Source: Blattabacterium cuenoti
GTDB taxonomy: Bacteria > Bacteroidota > Bacteroidia > Flavobacteriales > Blattabacteriaceae
Assembly (NCBI RefSeq): GCF_014252115.1
Contig: NZ_CP059211.1
Coordinates: forward strand, 372,001-436,000
Direction: 5' to 3'
DNA length: 64,000 nt
The position numbers and the translations under genes were made by a program. Each line of letters begins with the position of its first letter. Position 1 is the stretch's first letter. The notes under the pieces are model-generated. The model worked only from the letters and a program-made list of their open reading frames with translations, ran no database searches and was not told the origin of the DNA. Positions 38,681-49,110 of the stretch are shown piece after piece.

Positions 38681-39508
38681 TTAAAAATTATCAATTTTAA
38701 TCTTTTTATTTTGAAAAGGTGTTTCTTCTAATGAATTAATGTTAAGTTCCTTATAAATATAACGAAAAGTTGAAAGTAAACAAGGTAATCCGTCTACAAT
38801 AGCTATATTGTGTTCATAATGAGATGATATTTTTTCATCTAAAGTTGTTACTGTCCATCCATCTTTATGAAAGATAATTTTAGAGGATCCAATATTTACC
38901 ATTGGTTCTATAGAAATGACCAAACCTTCTTTTAATTTAAAACCTTTTCCCTTTTTTCCAAAATTTGGTATTTTTGGATCTTCATGCATATTTTTCCCTA
39001 ACCCATGTCCTACAAGATCTTTTACTATATTATATCCATTTTTTTCAACATAAGATTGTATGGAATAACCTATATCTCCAATACTATTTCCATATCTACA
39101 ATTGGATATTCCAATATAAAGAGATTTTTTAGAATGATGTAAAAAAATTTTTGTTTCATGAGAAACTTCCCCTACCTCAAACGTATAAGCATGTTCTCCA
39201 TAAAATCCATTCATATAAACTCCACAATCTATGGATAATACATCACCTTCACATAAAGGTTTTTCATTAGGAATTCCATGTACTACTTGATTATTTGGTG
39301 AAGCACACAAAGTATTTGGAAAATTATACAAACCTAAAAAAGCTGGTTGACCACCATGATTACGAATAAAATTTTCTGCAATTTTATCTAAATAAAGAGT
39401 ATTAACTCCTGGTTTTATTTCTTTAGCTAACATTCCTAATGTTTGAGAAGCCAAAAAAGCACTTTTTTTGATTAAAATTATTTCTTCAATAGTTTTTAAT
39501 TGTATCAA
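38681..39508 (-). CDS. map: Methionine aminopeptidase (type I)
   Basis: Removes the initiator methionine from nascent proteins. The fold is evident from VVHGIPNEKPLCEGDVLSID, GHGLGKNMHEDPKIPNF, SIEPMVNIGSS and SSHYEHNIAIVDG. Ligands corresponding to E. coli Asp97, His171, Glu204 and Glu235 are present. At the Asp108 position the sequence is NGFYGEHAYTF, a glutamate instead of aspartate. The C-terminus has an extra stretch of about 15 residues. It lies between gpmI and rpsL in the translation block, not between secY and infA. Function is very likely kept, since Glu can still bind metal. Confidence 0.94.
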   Translation of the reverse strand: MIQLKTIEEIILIKKSAFLASQTLGMLAKEIKPGVNTLYLDKIAENFIRNHGGQPAFLGLYNFPNTLCASPNNQVVHGIPNEKPLCEGDVLSIDCGVYMNGFYGEHAYTFEVGEVSHETKIFLHHSKKSLYIGISNCRYGNSIGDIGYSIQSYVEKNGYNIVKDLVGHGLGKNMHEDPKIPNFGKKGKGFKLKEGLVISIEPMVNIGSSKIIFHKDGWTVTTLDEKISSHYEHNIAIVDGLPCLLSTFRYIYKELNINSLEETPFQNKKIKIDNF

Positions 39509-39518
39509 AATTTAATTA

Positions 39519-41060
39519 TTAAAAATATTTTATAATCATGGATTTTCCAGTCATAATTTTAGGGATAGGTAACCTCATCAATTGTAAAATAGTAGGCGCT
39601 ACATCTGATAATGATCCATCTTTCTTCAAAAGAATATTTTGTTTCTTTATATCTCTATCTAAGAGTATAAAAGGGACTAAAGATGTAGTATGAGCTGTAT
39701 GAGGTGTTCCATCTGGATTTATCATATAATCTGCATTTCCATGATCCCCTACTATAATAACCGTGTATAAATTTCTTATAGCCTCTTCAGAACACCATTT
39801 CACATATTTATCAACAAACTCACACGCTTTTATTGTTTCTTTCATTTTACCAGTATGTCCTACCATATCTGGATTAGCAAAATTTAAGCAAATAAAATCT
39901 GTTTGTTTTCTTTTTAATTCAGGAATAATTTTTTTTACAATATTTTCTGCACTCATTTCAGGTTTTAGATCATAAGTAGAAACTTTAGGTGATTCACATA
40001 AAATTCTCACTTCCCGATTGAAAGGAGTTTCTCTTCCTCCTGAAAAAAAGAAAGTAACATGTGGATATTTCTCTGTTTCAGAAATACGTATTTGTTTTTT
40101 TCCCGTTTGTTCTAAAACTTCTCCTAAAGTGTTTGATAGATTTTCTTCTTTGAAAATAACATGTATGTCCTTATATTTAGGATTAAAACAAGTCATCGTT
40201 ATATAAAATATATTTAATTTCTTTTTTTCTGAAAAAAAAATATTTTTTTCCGTTAAAAGTTCTGTAATTTGCCTGGAACGATCAGGACGAAAATTAAAAC
40301 AAAAAACAACATCTCCATCTTTTATTTTTGAAATAGGAGTATTATTTTCATCAACAATTATTAAAGAAGGTAAAAACTCATCTGTAATTCCATTGTTATG
40401 AAATTTTTCAATACATGAAATGATATTCTGAGTATAGAAACCATCTGAATGTACCATTGCATTATACGCTTTTTTAGTTCTTTCCCATTTATGATTACGA
40501 TCCATAGCATAATACCTTCCAATAACAGAAGATAATCTTCCAACATATTGTTCGGTTATATTTAAAAGTTTTTTTATATAAAAAATACTCTTCTTAGGAG
40601 AAGAGTCCCTTCCATCTGTAAAAATATGAATGAAAACATTTTTTATTTTTTTCTTATGAGAAATTTTAAGTAAATAGAAAAGATGATTCATATGTGAATG
40701 AACTCCACCGTCAGATAATAATCCAATGAAATGGATTCTTTTATTAGAAACAGAAATTTTATCAAAAAGAATAGATACTTCTTTAAAGAAAGAATTATTT
40801 TTTATAGAAATATTAATTTTTTCTAAGCTTTGAATGACTTTACGTCCAGATCCTAAACTAATATGCCCCACTTCTGAGTTTCCCATCTGCCCCTTAGGTA
40901 ACCCAACATCATATCCTGAAGCCTTCAATTCACTATAAGGGTAATTTTTAGAACAAAAATCAATAAATGGAGTGAAAGCTTGTTTTGTTGCAGAAGAGTA
41001 ATGATTTTTACAGGAAGAAATCCCCCATCCGTCTAAAATTATTAACATTAATTTTTTCAT
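39519..41060 (-). CDS. gpmI: 2,3-Bisphosphoglycerate-independent phosphoglycerate mutase
   Basis: Interconverts 3- and 2-phosphoglycerate using two Mn ions. The catalytic serine is in MGNSEVGHISLGSGRKV (about residue 60). The metal and substrate residues are in LILDGWG at the start, GRDSSPKKS, RPDRSRQITELL, NPDMVGHTG and VGDHGNADYM. At 513 residues it is full length. It lies 4 bp after tsf and 10 bp before map, embedded in the translation block, with eno at the far end. Confidence 0.96.
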   Translation of the reverse strand: MKKLMLIILDGWGISSCKNHYSSATKQAFTPFIDFCSKNYPYSELKASGYDVGLPKGQMGNSEVGHISLGSGRKVIQSLEKINISIKNNSFFKEVSILFDKISVSNKRIHFIGLLSDGGVHSHMNHLFYLLKISHKKKIKNVFIHIFTDGRDSSPKKSIFYIKKLLNITEQYVGRLSSVIGRYYAMDRNHKWERTKKAYNAMVHSDGFYTQNIISCIEKFHNNGITDEFLPSLIIVDENNTPISKIKDGDVVFCFNFRPDRSRQITELLTEKNIFFSEKKKLNIFYITMTCFNPKYKDIHVIFKEENLSNTLGEVLEQTGKKQIRISETEKYPHVTFFFSGGRETPFNREVRILCESPKVSTYDLKPEMSAENIVKKIIPELKRKQTDFICLNFANPDMVGHTGKMKETIKACEFVDKYVKWCSEEAIRNLYTVIIVGDHGNADYMINPDGTPHTAHTTSLVPFILLDRDIKKQNILLKKDGSLSDVAPTILQLMRLPIPKIMTGKSMIIKYF

Positions 41061-41064
41061 CCAG

Positions 41065-41880
41065 TTAAATTCTTATTCTTTTAAAAAGATTTATTTTTAA
41101 ATTTTTATCATGCTTATTTAAATATTCTTGAACAGTTATTTGATTATTTTTTATCAATCTTTGATTTAATAAAGTATGTTCTAATATGAATTTTTCAATT
41201 TTACCCTGAATTATTTTTTCTTTTATGAAATTGGGTTTATTTTCTTTTTTAATCTGATCTTCAAGAATTCTAATTTCTTCATTTATTAGTGAATTAGGAA
41301 TTTCGTCTTTATTAATGGCTATAGGATTCATAGCAGCTATATGCATTGTTATATCTTTAGCTACAGGTATGATTACTTTTTTCGAAAAACCAACTAATGC
41401 TGCAATTTTATTAGTATTATGAGTATAATCCATAACAAACGGAGAGTCTATTTTTTCAAAAATTTTTAACTCTAATTTTTCTCCAAAAACACCCATTTGA
41501 TTTACAATCATTTTTTGAATACTTTCATATTTATTATACGAACTGTATAAAAAATCAACTTTATTATTGAATAATAACGATTGTTTTGAAAGAACGGATA
41601 AAAAATCCAAAAATTCAAAACTTTTAGATAAAAAATCAGTTTCACAACTAATTCCTATGATTGTTCCATAAGACCGATTATTATTAACAGAGGCAATAAC
41701 AGCTCCCTCTTTCATTTGAAATAATGAACGATTAATTGCTATTTTTTCTCCTTTTTTTCTTAAAAAACGAATTGCTTCATCAATATTTTCTTTAGATTCT
41801 ATTAAAGCTTTTTTGCAATCCATAATCCCAATTCCTGTTATTTTTCTAAGTTCGTTAATTTTCTGTACAGAGATTTTCAT
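41065..41880 (-). CDS. tsf: Elongation factor Ts
   Basis: GDP-GTP exchange factor for EF-Tu. The N-terminal UBA-like region reads INELRKITGIGIMDCKKAL, followed by SCETDFLSKS, then HIAAMNPIAINKDEIP. The 271-residue length is normal for Bacteroidota. It overlaps the rpsB stop by 4 bp, the conserved rpsB-tsf pair. Confidence 0.96.
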   Translation of the reverse strand: MKISVQKINELRKITGIGIMDCKKALIESKENIDEAIRFLRKKGEKIAINRSLFQMKEGAVIASVNNNRSYGTIIGISCETDFLSKSFEFLDFLSVLSKQSLLFNNKVDFLYSSYNKYESIQKMIVNQMGVFGEKLELKIFEKIDSPFVMDYTHNTNKIAALVGFSKKVIIPVAKDITMHIAAMNPIAINKDEIPNSLINEEIRILEDQIKKENKPNFIKEKIIQGKIEKFILEHTLLNQRLIKNNQITVQEYLNKHDKNLKINLFKRIRI

Positions 41881-42587
41881 AATTTTTTATTAATAGAATT
41901 TTTTATTTCTCTAGAAATACTATGTTTTATGGCTTCCGATACAAATCTTAAAATAATATCTATAGATTTAGAAGAATCATCATTAGATGGAATAGGGTAT
42001 TGAATATTACTAGGATCCGTATTTGTATCCACCATAGCAAAAACAGGTATTTTTAGTTTTTTAGCTTCAGTTAAAGCTATCTTTTCCTTATTTGGATCTA
42101 CTAAAAAAATACCACCTGGTATCTGGTTCATATTAGAAATACTTCCTAAATTTTTATATAATTTAGCATATAATCGATCAATTAATAATCTTTCTTTTTT
42201 AGATAAAGTATTAAAAGTTCCATTTTTTTTCATTTTTTCTATATTATTCATCTTTTTCACAGATTTACGAATTGTTGTGAAATTAGTCAATAACCCACCC
42301 AACCATCTTTCTGTTATGCAAGGCATGTTTATGCTTTTAGCATAAACAAAAACTTTTTCTTTGGCTTGAGCTTTTGTTCCTACTAACAATATTTTTTTTC
42401 CATTTTTTACTGTTTTTTTTAATGCATTACAAGCATCCTCTAATTTTGAAATTGTTTTTGATAAATCTATAATATGAATTCCTCCTTTTTTCATAAAAAT
42501 GAAAGGGCGCATATTAGGATTCCATTTTCGTGCAATATGTCCAAAATGGACTCCGGCTTTCAATAAATCTTGAGTATTGATTTTCAT
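41877..42587 (-). CDS. rpsB: 30S ribosomal protein S2
   Basis: Small-subunit protein joining late in assembly. It contains LLKAGVHFGHIARKWNPNMR, TERWLGGLLTNFTTIRKSV and DPNKEKIALTEAKKLKIPV with AMVDTNTDPSNIQYPIPSND following. At 236 residues it is slightly short at the C-terminus compared with longer S2 forms. It lies 26 bp after rpsI. Confidence 0.97.
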   Translation of the reverse strand: MKINTQDLLKAGVHFGHIARKWNPNMRPFIFMKKGGIHIIDLSKTISKLEDACNALKKTVKNGKKILLVGTKAQAKEKVFVYAKSINMPCITERWLGGLLTNFTTIRKSVKKMNNIEKMKKNGTFNTLSKKERLLIDRLYAKLYKNLGSISNMNQIPGGIFLVDPNKEKIALTEAKKLKIPVFAMVDTNTDPSNIQYPIPSNDDSSKSIDIILRFVSEAIKHSISREIKNSINKKL

Positions 42588-42613
42588 TATATTTTGTTAA
42601 TTTTATTTATTTC

Positions 42614-42991
42614 TTAACGTTTTGAAAACTGATACTTTTTTCTAGCTTTTTTTTGACCAAATTTTTTCCTTTCTACTTCTCTAGAATCGCGTGTCAACAA
42701 ACCTTCAGATTTTAGTTTATTTCTATTTTTTATATCGAACTGACAAAGCGCACGAGATATAGCAAGTCGAATTGCTTCTGCCTGTCCATTATATCCCCCT
42801 CCAAAAACTTTTACATCTATATCAAACTGATTATTTTTTTCTACTATTTCAATAGGATATAGTATCTTATGATGAAGATATGTTGGAAAATATTGGACCA
42901 ATTTTTTAGAATTAACAAGTATTAATCCATTTCCTACTTTTAAATATAAACGAGCAAGAGATCTTTTTCTTCTTCCTATAGAATGGATCAT
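42614..42991 (-). CDS. rpsI: 30S ribosomal protein S9
   Basis: Its C-terminal tail contacts P-site tRNA. The sequence has SIGRRKRSLARLYLKVGNG, FGGGYNGQAEAIRLAISRAL and ends KKFGQKKARKKYQFSKR, with the conserved terminal Lys-Arg. The 125 residues are normal. The start overlaps the rplM stop by 4 bp. Confidence 0.97.
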   Translation of the reverse strand: MIHSIGRRKRSLARLYLKVGNGLILVNSKKLVQYFPTYLHHKILYPIEIVEKNNQFDIDVKVFGGGYNGQAEAIRLAISRALCQFDIKNRNKLKSEGLLTRDSREVERKKFGQKKARKKYQFSKR

Positions 42992-43440
42992 AATTTTTTT
43001 AATTTTAGTAATATTGGATTTTGAGCTTTATGTTTATGTTCAGATTCTTGATATACATGTAAATTTTTTAACATTAATCGTCCTAAACGATTTTTAGGTA
43101 ACATACCTTTAACTGATTTATATATTATCATTCTTGAATCTTTGTTAAATAAATTTTGAATAGAAGTTATTTTTTGCCCACCTGGGTAACCGCTATAATA
43201 AATATATTTTTTATTATTCCATTTTTTTCCAGTCATTTGAATTTTATTAGAATTAATGACTATGACATGATCACCGCAATTTATATGCGGTGAAAAAAAA
43301 AGTTTATGTTTTCCCATTATAATACAAGAAATTTTACTAGATAATCTTCCTAAGATTTGATTTGTTGCATCTATGATTATCCATGATCTTACTATCATAC
43401 TTTTTTTAGCTGAAATTGTTTTTAAACTCAAATAATTCAT
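42988..43440 (-). CDS. rplM: 50S ribosomal protein L13
   Basis: Early-assembly large-subunit protein. I choose ATG 43440 (MNYLSLKTISAKKSM), because Bacteroidota L13 starts with a similar LSYKTISA segment; this gives 150 residues. An in-frame ATG at 43488 would add 16 unconserved residues. Core landmarks are IIDATNQILGRLSSKI, INCGDHVIVINSNKI, GYPGGQK and MLPKNRLGRLMLKNL. It is the first gene of the 23 kb minus-strand block and is divergent from dnaK. Confidence 0.95.
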   Translation of the reverse strand: MNYLSLKTISAKKSMIVRSWIIIDATNQILGRLSSKISCIIMGKHKLFFSPHINCGDHVIVINSNKIQMTGKKWNNKKYIYYSGYPGGQKITSIQNLFNKDSRMIIYKSVKGMLPKNRLGRLMLKNLHVYQESEHKHKAQNPILLKLKKL

Positions 43441-43565
43441 ATTATTGTTATTGAATTTATTAATATAAGAAATTTTAAAAATTTTCATAAATGACTTTTT
43501 GTCATAAAAAAATTTTTTTATAAAAGCTTTTTATTGTCATACATTCTCTTCCTTATTATTTATTG

Positions 43566-43613
43566 AGTTTCATTTTCATTATGGCATAATGATTGGAGTG
43601 TTATAATGAAACT
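43566..43613 (+). repeat. Nested inverted repeat in the dnaK leader
   Basis: The outer arms AGTTTCATT (43566-43574) and AATGAAACT (43605-43613) are perfectly complementary over 9 bp. Between them lies a second perfect inverted repeat, CATTATG-G-CATAATG (43577-43591). The structure ends 23 bp before the dnaK ATG. It is not a CIRCE element by sequence. It may be an operator or a folded 5' UTR; chance is possible given the AT content. Confidence 0.5.
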
Positions 43614-43636
43614 AACATACGAAAAAACGTAACAAA

Positions 43637-45538
43637 ATGAGTAAAATTATAGGAATAGATTTAGGAACAACAAATTCTTGTGTTGCTGTAATGGAGATCA
43701 ATGATCCTGTTGTTATCCCTAATTCAGAAGGAAAAAGAACAACTCCATCTATAGTAGCCTTTGTAGAAGGGGGAGAAAGAAAAATAGGAGATCCTGCTAA
43801 AAGACAAGCAGTAACCAACCCACAAAAAACTATTTTCTCAATAAAAAGATTTATGGGAAGAATGTATTCAGAAGTTACTGAGGAATTAAAACATATACCT
43901 TATAAAGTTATAAAAGGAGGAAATAATACCCCTCGTGTTGATATAGAAAAAAGACTATATGCTCCACAAGAAATATCTGCAATGATTTTGCAAAAAATGA
44001 AAAAAACAGCTGAAGATTATTTAGGAGAAGAAGTAGATAGAGCTGTAATTACGGTACCTGCTTATTTTAATGATGCACAAAGGCAAGCTACTAAAGAAGC
44101 AGGAGAAATAGCCGGTTTAAAAGTCGAAAGAATTATAAATGAACCTACTGCTGCTGCTTTATCGTATGGTTTGGATAAAAGTAATCAAAATAAAAAAATA
44201 GTTGTATATGACTTAGGAGGAGGAACTTTTGATGTTTCTATTTTGGAATTAGGAGATGGAGTTTTTGAAGTTTTATCTACTAATGGTGATACTCATTTAG
44301 GAGGAGATGATTTTGATCAAGTTATTATTAATTATCTAGCGAATGAATTCAAATTTAAGGAGGGACTAGATCTTAGAAAAGATCCTATGGCTTTACAACG
44401 TTTGAAAGAAGCTTCAGAAAAGGCAAAAATAGAATTATCTTCTTCCAATCAAACAGAAATAAACCTTCCTTATATTACAGCAACTGAATCAGGTCCTAAA
44501 CACTTAGTGTTAACTCTAATTCGTTCAAAATTTGAACAATTATCAGAAAATCTAATACAACGTTCTATTAATCCTTGTTCTAAAGCATTAAAAGATGCAA
44601 GCCTAACAACTGAAGATATAGACGAGGTAATTTTAGTTGGAGGATCAACTCGTATTCCAAAAGTACAAGAAGAAGTAGAAAAATTTTTTGGAAAAAAACC
44701 ATCTAAAGGAGTAAACCCAGATGAAGTTGTAGCTATTGGAGCTGCTATACAAGGAGGAGTATTAACAGGAGATGTGCAAAATGTATTATTATTAGATGTA
44801 ACCCCTCTATCTTTAGGAATTGAAACTTTGGGAGGAGTTTTCACTAGACTTATTGAATCTAACACAACAATTCCCACTAAAAAATCTGAAATATTTTCTA
44901 CAGCATCTGATAATCAATCAGCAGTAACTATACGTGTGGGTCAAGGTGAAAGATCTATGTTTAATGATAATAAAGAAATAGGACGTTTTGATTTAGTAGA
45001 TATAGCTCCAGCACCTAGAGGTATTCCTCAAATTGAGGTTACTTTTGATATAGATGCTAATGGAATACTTAATGTTTCTGCAAAAGATAAAGGTACAGGA
45101 AAAGAACAATCTATACGTATTGAAACCTCTTCTGGTTTAAATCAAGAGGAAATAGAAAAAATGAAAAAAGAGGCAAAAGAAAACGCTCAAAAAGATGAAA
45201 AAGTAAAAAAAGAAATAGAAAAATTAAATGCTGCAGACAATCAGATTTTCCAATCTGAAAAACAATTAAAAGATTATAGTAATAAATTATCTGATAATAA
45301 TAAAAAAAGTATAGAAGATTGTTTAAAAAAATTGAAAGAAGCTCATTCTAAAAAAGATTTTGTTGTCATTGAAGATTATATGAAAAAATTAAACGAAGCT
45401 TGGAACAAAGCTTCTCAAGAAATATATAATACAAAAAATACAAATAAGAATAATCAATCAAATAAAAAAGAAAATGAAGAAAAAAGCAGCAAAGGAAATG
45501 AAAATATACAAGATGTAGATTATGAAGAAGTAAAATAA
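43637..45538 (+). CDS. dnaK: Chaperone DnaK (Hsp70)
   Basis: ATP-dependent chaperone for folding and stress. The nucleotide-binding domain shows [29 protein letters not shown] and [19 protein letters not shown]. The substrate-binding domain follows ([19 protein letters not shown]). The helical lid ends in an acidic, Asn/Lys-rich tail terminating DVDYEEVK, like the EEVx(D/K) ends of other DnaKs. At 633 residues it is full length. dnaJ and grpE are not adjacent. The upstream inverted repeat is a candidate control site. Confidence 0.98.
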   Translation: MSKIIGIDLGTTNSCVAVMEINDPVVIPNSEGKRTTPSIVAFVEGGERKIGDPAKRQAVTNPQKTIFSIKRFMGRMYSEVTEELKHIPYKVIKGGNNTPRVDIEKRLYAPQEISAMILQKMKKTAEDYLGEEVDRAVITVPAYFNDAQRQATKEAGEIAGLKVERIINEPTAAALSYGLDKSNQNKKIVVYDLGGGTFDVSILELGDGVFEVLSTNGDTHLGGDDFDQVIINYLANEFKFKEGLDLRKDPMALQRLKEASEKAKIELSSSNQTEINLPYITATESGPKHLVLTLIRSKFEQLSENLIQRSINPCSKALKDASLTTEDIDEVILVGGSTRIPKVQEEVEKFFGKKPSKGVNPDEVVAIGAAIQGGVLTGDVQNVLLLDVTPLSLGIETLGGVFTRLIESNTTIPTKKSEIFSTASDNQSAVTIRVGQGERSMFNDNKEIGRFDLVDIAPAPRGIPQIEVTFDIDANGILNVSAKDKGTGKEQSIRIETSSGLNQEEIEKMKKEAKENAQKDEKVKKEIEKLNAADNQIFQSEKQLKDYSNKLSDNNKKSIEDCLKKLKEAHSKKDFVVIEDYMKKLNEAWNKASQEIYNTKNTNKNNQSNKKENEEKSSKGNENIQDVDYEEVK

Positions 45539-45560
45539 AGAATCAATAAAATAAAGGGAG

Positions 45561-46232
45561 TTATATGGAAGGAATGGTGGAAATTTTAGTGATACCTCCA
45601 ATGACTTTTTCTCCCTTTTTCACTAAAATTATAGAATATAATGGTAAAAAAATATCTACCCTAGATCCAAACTTAATAAACCCAAATTCATCTCCTTTTT
45701 TAACTATAGAGTTTTTTTTTGCATAAAGAATAATACGTCTAGTCAGAAAACCGGCTATTTGACGAAATAATATTTTTTCTCCTTTATTAGTTTTTACAAC
45801 TGTTGTTGTGTGTTCGTTATATGAAGATGATTTAGGTAACCAAGCTATTACATATTTTCCAGGATGATATTTTACATAAATAATTTTTCCAGAAACAGGA
45901 AATCTATTTACATGTACATTAAAAGGAGACATAAAAATAGAAATACATATGCATTTCTTTTTTAAGAATTCATTTTCAAAAACTTTTTGTATTTTCAAGA
46001 TTTTTCCATCAGCAGGAGAAATAATTATTTCTTTATTTCCATTATCATTAATTTCATTAAATTTTCTTTTCGGATTTCTAAAAAAAAGAATTAGAAAAAG
46101 ATAAAAAACAATAAAAAAAATTGATATGAAAATACAAATTAATTTGGAAAATAAAAGAAAAGAAAAAATTATTAATAATAATATTATCACTAATGTATAT
46201 CCTAAAAATGTAATTCCTTCTTTATGAATCAT
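45561..46232 (-). CDS. psd: Phosphatidylserine decarboxylase proenzyme
   Basis: Converts phosphatidylserine to phosphatidylethanolamine at the inner membrane. Two hydrophobic segments lie in the first 50 residues. The catalytic body has SPADGKILKIQ, FMSPFNVHVNRFPVSGKI and the self-cleavage site FGSRVDIFLP (about residue 190), where the Ser after Gly becomes the pyruvoyl group. The 223-residue form is the short type common in Bacteroidota. It is last in rsfS-ftsH-cdsA-psd, next to cdsA which supplies CDP-diacylglycerol. Confidence 0.93.
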   Translation of the reverse strand: MIHKEGITFLGYTLVIILLLIIFSFLLFSKLICIFISIFFIVFYLFLILFFRNPKRKFNEINDNGNKEIIISPADGKILKIQKVFENEFLKKKCICISIFMSPFNVHVNRFPVSGKIIYVKYHPGKYVIAWLPKSSSYNEHTTTVVKTNKGEKILFRQIAGFLTRRIILYAKKNSIVKKGDEFGFIKFGSRVDIFLPLYSIILVKKGEKVIGGITKISTIPSI

Positions 46233-46296
46233 GATTATAAAAATTTTATTTTATAGAAAAATCATGAAAATTGTTATAATATATTTCTATAATATA

Positions 46297-47151
46297 TTAG
46301 AAAATATAAATGAAACTGATGACTACAGTGGCTACAATAGGAATTACAAAAATAAAACTATCTAATCTATCTAAAAAGCCACCATGTCCAGGAAAAAAAG
46401 TTCCTGAATTTTTTACATAAAAGGATCTTTTAATACTGGACTCTACAAAATCACCAATAGTAGAAAAAATGGGAATGATAAAAGATAAAATAAACCAATA
46501 TTTATTTCCCCATGTTTTATATAAATAAAATCCTAATACTATACAAAAAAACAACCCCCCAATGGCACCTTCTATTGATTTTTTTGGAGAAATAGATATA
46601 GATATTTTTCTTTTTCCCCATTTTTTTCCTATTAAATAGGATAAAGAATCATTTGTCCATATTAAAATAAATACACCTAAAATTAATTTTTTTCCATTGT
46701 GTATAGTATATATGTAAGACGCTAAATAAAATGGAAGTATAATATATACTAATCCAAAAATTAGATAACTAGTTTGTATTATTTTTTCTTTATCCGAATT
46801 TTTTTCAGAAAATAATTGAATCATAAGAAAAATTATGGAATAGGGAATAAAAAAAATTAAATATGAAATTAATCCTTTTTTTTCTTCTATCATAAAATCT
46901 ATAAAAATAGAAAATAAAAGAAATAAAGAAGTGATTTTGATTAAAAATTTTTTTGTTTTTAATATTAATAAAAACTCAAATAGACAAAAAAAAGATAATA
47001 TCATCATTGTCATTCTAAAGATTTTTTCTCCCTTTTCAATAGAAAAAATAATGAAAACAACATAGATTAATCCAGTTAAAAATCTAATTATAAAATTAGA
47101 ATATTTTTTTTTTTCATTATTATTTTCAAATTTAAAATCAATAAATCTCAT
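46297..47151 (-). CDS. cdsA: Phosphatidate cytidylyltransferase
   Basis: Integral membrane enzyme that makes CDP-diacylglycerol, the precursor of all phospholipids. The C-terminal CTP transferase signature is SPKKSIEGAIGGL followed by GDFVESSIKRSFYVKNSG and FPGHGGFLDRLDS. About seven or eight hydrophobic helices are visible. At 284 residues it is normal. Its start overlaps the ftsH stop by 4 bp. Confidence 0.95.
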   Translation of the reverse strand: MRFIDFKFENNNEKKKYSNFIIRFLTGLIYVVFIIFSIEKGEKIFRMTMMILSFFCLFEFLLILKTKKFLIKITSLFLLFSIFIDFMIEEKKGLISYLIFFIPYSIIFLMIQLFSEKNSDKEKIIQTSYLIFGLVYIILPFYLASYIYTIHNGKKLILGVFILIWTNDSLSYLIGKKWGKRKISISISPKKSIEGAIGGLFFCIVLGFYLYKTWGNKYWFILSFIIPIFSTIGDFVESSIKRSFYVKNSGTFFPGHGGFLDRLDSFIFVIPIVATVVISFIYIF

Positions 47152-49109
47152 AAAGAAGATATGTTACTAACAGTATTTCTTAAGATATCACCTATTTCAT
47201 CAGAATAAGGTCTTTCTCCAAAGATTTTTTTCAAATCATCTCTAAATATGACTTCTTTTTCTAATAATTTATTAGCCAGTATGTTTAATTTTTTTTCATT
47301 ATTTTTCAATATATCTTTAGCTCTTTGATATTGTTCTGTTATAATTTTAGATATTTCTTCATCTATAATTTGAGCTGTTTTTTCACTATAAGGTTTAGAA
47401 AAAGATAATTCATTTTGTCCTGTAGAATCATAATAAGAAACGTTTCCAACTCTTTCATTCAATCCAAAAATAGCTACCATAGATTGAGCTTGTTTAGTAA
47501 CTCTTTCTAGATCATTTAGAGCTCCAGTAGAAATACTACTAAAAATAATCTCTTCTGCTGACCTTCCTGCTAATAATGCACATATTTCATCTTTCATTTG
47601 TTCTGGAGTTGTTAATTGTCTTTCTTCTGGAAGATACCATGCTGATCCCAAAGATCTTCCTCTTGGAACTATAGTAACCTTTACTAAAGGTGCAGCGTGT
47701 TCTAGCAACCAGCTTATTATAGCATGTCCAGCTTCATGATAAGCAATTCGTTTTTTTTCATTTGGTTTTATAATTTTATTCTTTTTTTCTAAACCTCCAA
47801 TAATACGATCTATTGCATCAAGAAAATCTTGATTTTCTATTTTAGATCTATTTTTTCTTGCAGCAATAAGTGCTGATTCATTACAAACGTTAGCTATATC
47901 TGCTCCACTAAATCCTGGAGTTTGTCTTGCTAAAAAATCTGTATCTACGTTATCAGATAATACAAGTTTTTTAAGATGTACACAAAATATTTCTTTTCTT
48001 TCATTTAATTCAGGTGGATCTACTAATATAGTACGGTCAAAACGACCAGGACGGAGTAAAGCTTTATCTAAGATATCAGATCTATTGGTGGCAGCTAATA
48101 CAATTACATTAGTATGAGTTCCAAAACCATCCATTTCTGTTAAAAGTTGATTTAAAGTATTTTCTCTTTCATCATTTGATCCAGCTATGTTACTTTTTCC
48201 ACGAGCTCTCCCTATAGCATCTATTTCATCAATAAAAATTATACATGGAGATTTATCTTTAGCTTTTTCAAATAAATCTCTCACTCTAGAAGCTCCTACA
48301 CCTACAAACATTTCCACAAAATCCGACCCTGATAAAGAAAAAAACGGAACTTTTGCTTCTCCTGCTACAGCTTTTGCTAATAAAGTTTTTCCCGTTCCTG
48401 GTGGACCTATAAGTAATGCTCCTTTAGGAATTTTTCCTCCAAGTTTAGTATATTTTTGAGGGCTTTTTAAAAATTCCACTATTTCTTGAACTTCTTCTTT
48501 AGCTCCTTCTAATCCAGCAACATCTTTAAATGTGATTTTTACATTATCATTCTCATCAAATAACTTAGCTTTAGATTTTCCAATATTAAATATTTGACTT
48601 CCAGGTCCTCCACTGGTAGATCCAATTCTTTTAAATAAAAAAATCCAAAAAATAATTAACAATATAAAAAACATTCCATAATCAAATAAAAATTTAGTTA
48701 TGGTATATTCTTGTTGGTTTTTAAAATCAATTATAGTGCTTAGATTATATTTTTTTTTATATTCTTCAAATTTTTTTTGAAAAAATTGTAAGTCTCCTAT
48801 TTCAAATTCATATTGTAATGGTTGTGTTATAAATCTTTTTTCATATTCGTCATTTTTATTAATCCGAGGCGGATTGTGATTGTTAAATGAAAAAAATTCT
48901 TTTTTTAAGTAAACATATACTGTTTCTCTATGTTTTACTACAATTTTTTGCACTTCTCCTTTTGACAGGATATCAAAAAAGGTATCTTGATCTATTTTAC
49001 GTGGATTAGAAAAAGAAGATTTGAAAAAAAATATACCCAAAAATATAGCAAATATAACTGCATATACCCAAAAAAAATTATTCTTACTTTTTATTTTTTT
49101 ATTTATCAT
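47148..49109 (-). CDS. ftsH: ATP-dependent zinc metalloprotease FtsH
   Basis: Membrane-anchored AAA protease that degrades misfolded membrane and some regulatory proteins. Transmembrane segments lie at about residues 13-29 and 138-157, flanking a periplasmic domain. AAA motifs are [18 protein letters not shown] (Walker A), [16 protein letters not shown] (Walker B) and LLRPGRFDR (second region of homology). The zinc site is HEAGHAI, with a downstream DLERVTKQA acidic region. At 653 residues it is full length. It follows rsfS by 1 bp. Confidence 0.97.
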   Translation of the reverse strand: MINKKIKSKNNFFWVYAVIFAIFLGIFFFKSSFSNPRKIDQDTFFDILSKGEVQKIVVKHRETVYVYLKKEFFSFNNHNPPRINKNDEYEKRFITQPLQYEFEIGDLQFFQKKFEEYKKKYNLSTIIDFKNQQEYTITKFLFDYGMFFILLIIFWIFLFKRIGSTSGGPGSQIFNIGKSKAKLFDENDNVKITFKDVAGLEGAKEEVQEIVEFLKSPQKYTKLGGKIPKGALLIGPPGTGKTLLAKAVAGEAKVPFFSLSGSDFVEMFVGVGASRVRDLFEKAKDKSPCIIFIDEIDAIGRARGKSNIAGSNDERENTLNQLLTEMDGFGTHTNVIVLAATNRSDILDKALLRPGRFDRTILVDPPELNERKEIFCVHLKKLVLSDNVDTDFLARQTPGFSGADIANVCNESALIAARKNRSKIENQDFLDAIDRIIGGLEKKNKIIKPNEKKRIAYHEAGHAIISWLLEHAAPLVKVTIVPRGRSLGSAWYLPEERQLTTPEQMKDEICALLAGRSAEEIIFSSISTGALNDLERVTKQAQSMVAIFGLNERVGNVSYYDSTGQNELSFSKPYSEKTAQIIDEEISKIITEQYQRAKDILKNNEKKLNILANKLLEKEVIFRDDLKKIFGERPYSDEIGDILRNTVSNISSL

Positions 49110-49110
49110 A

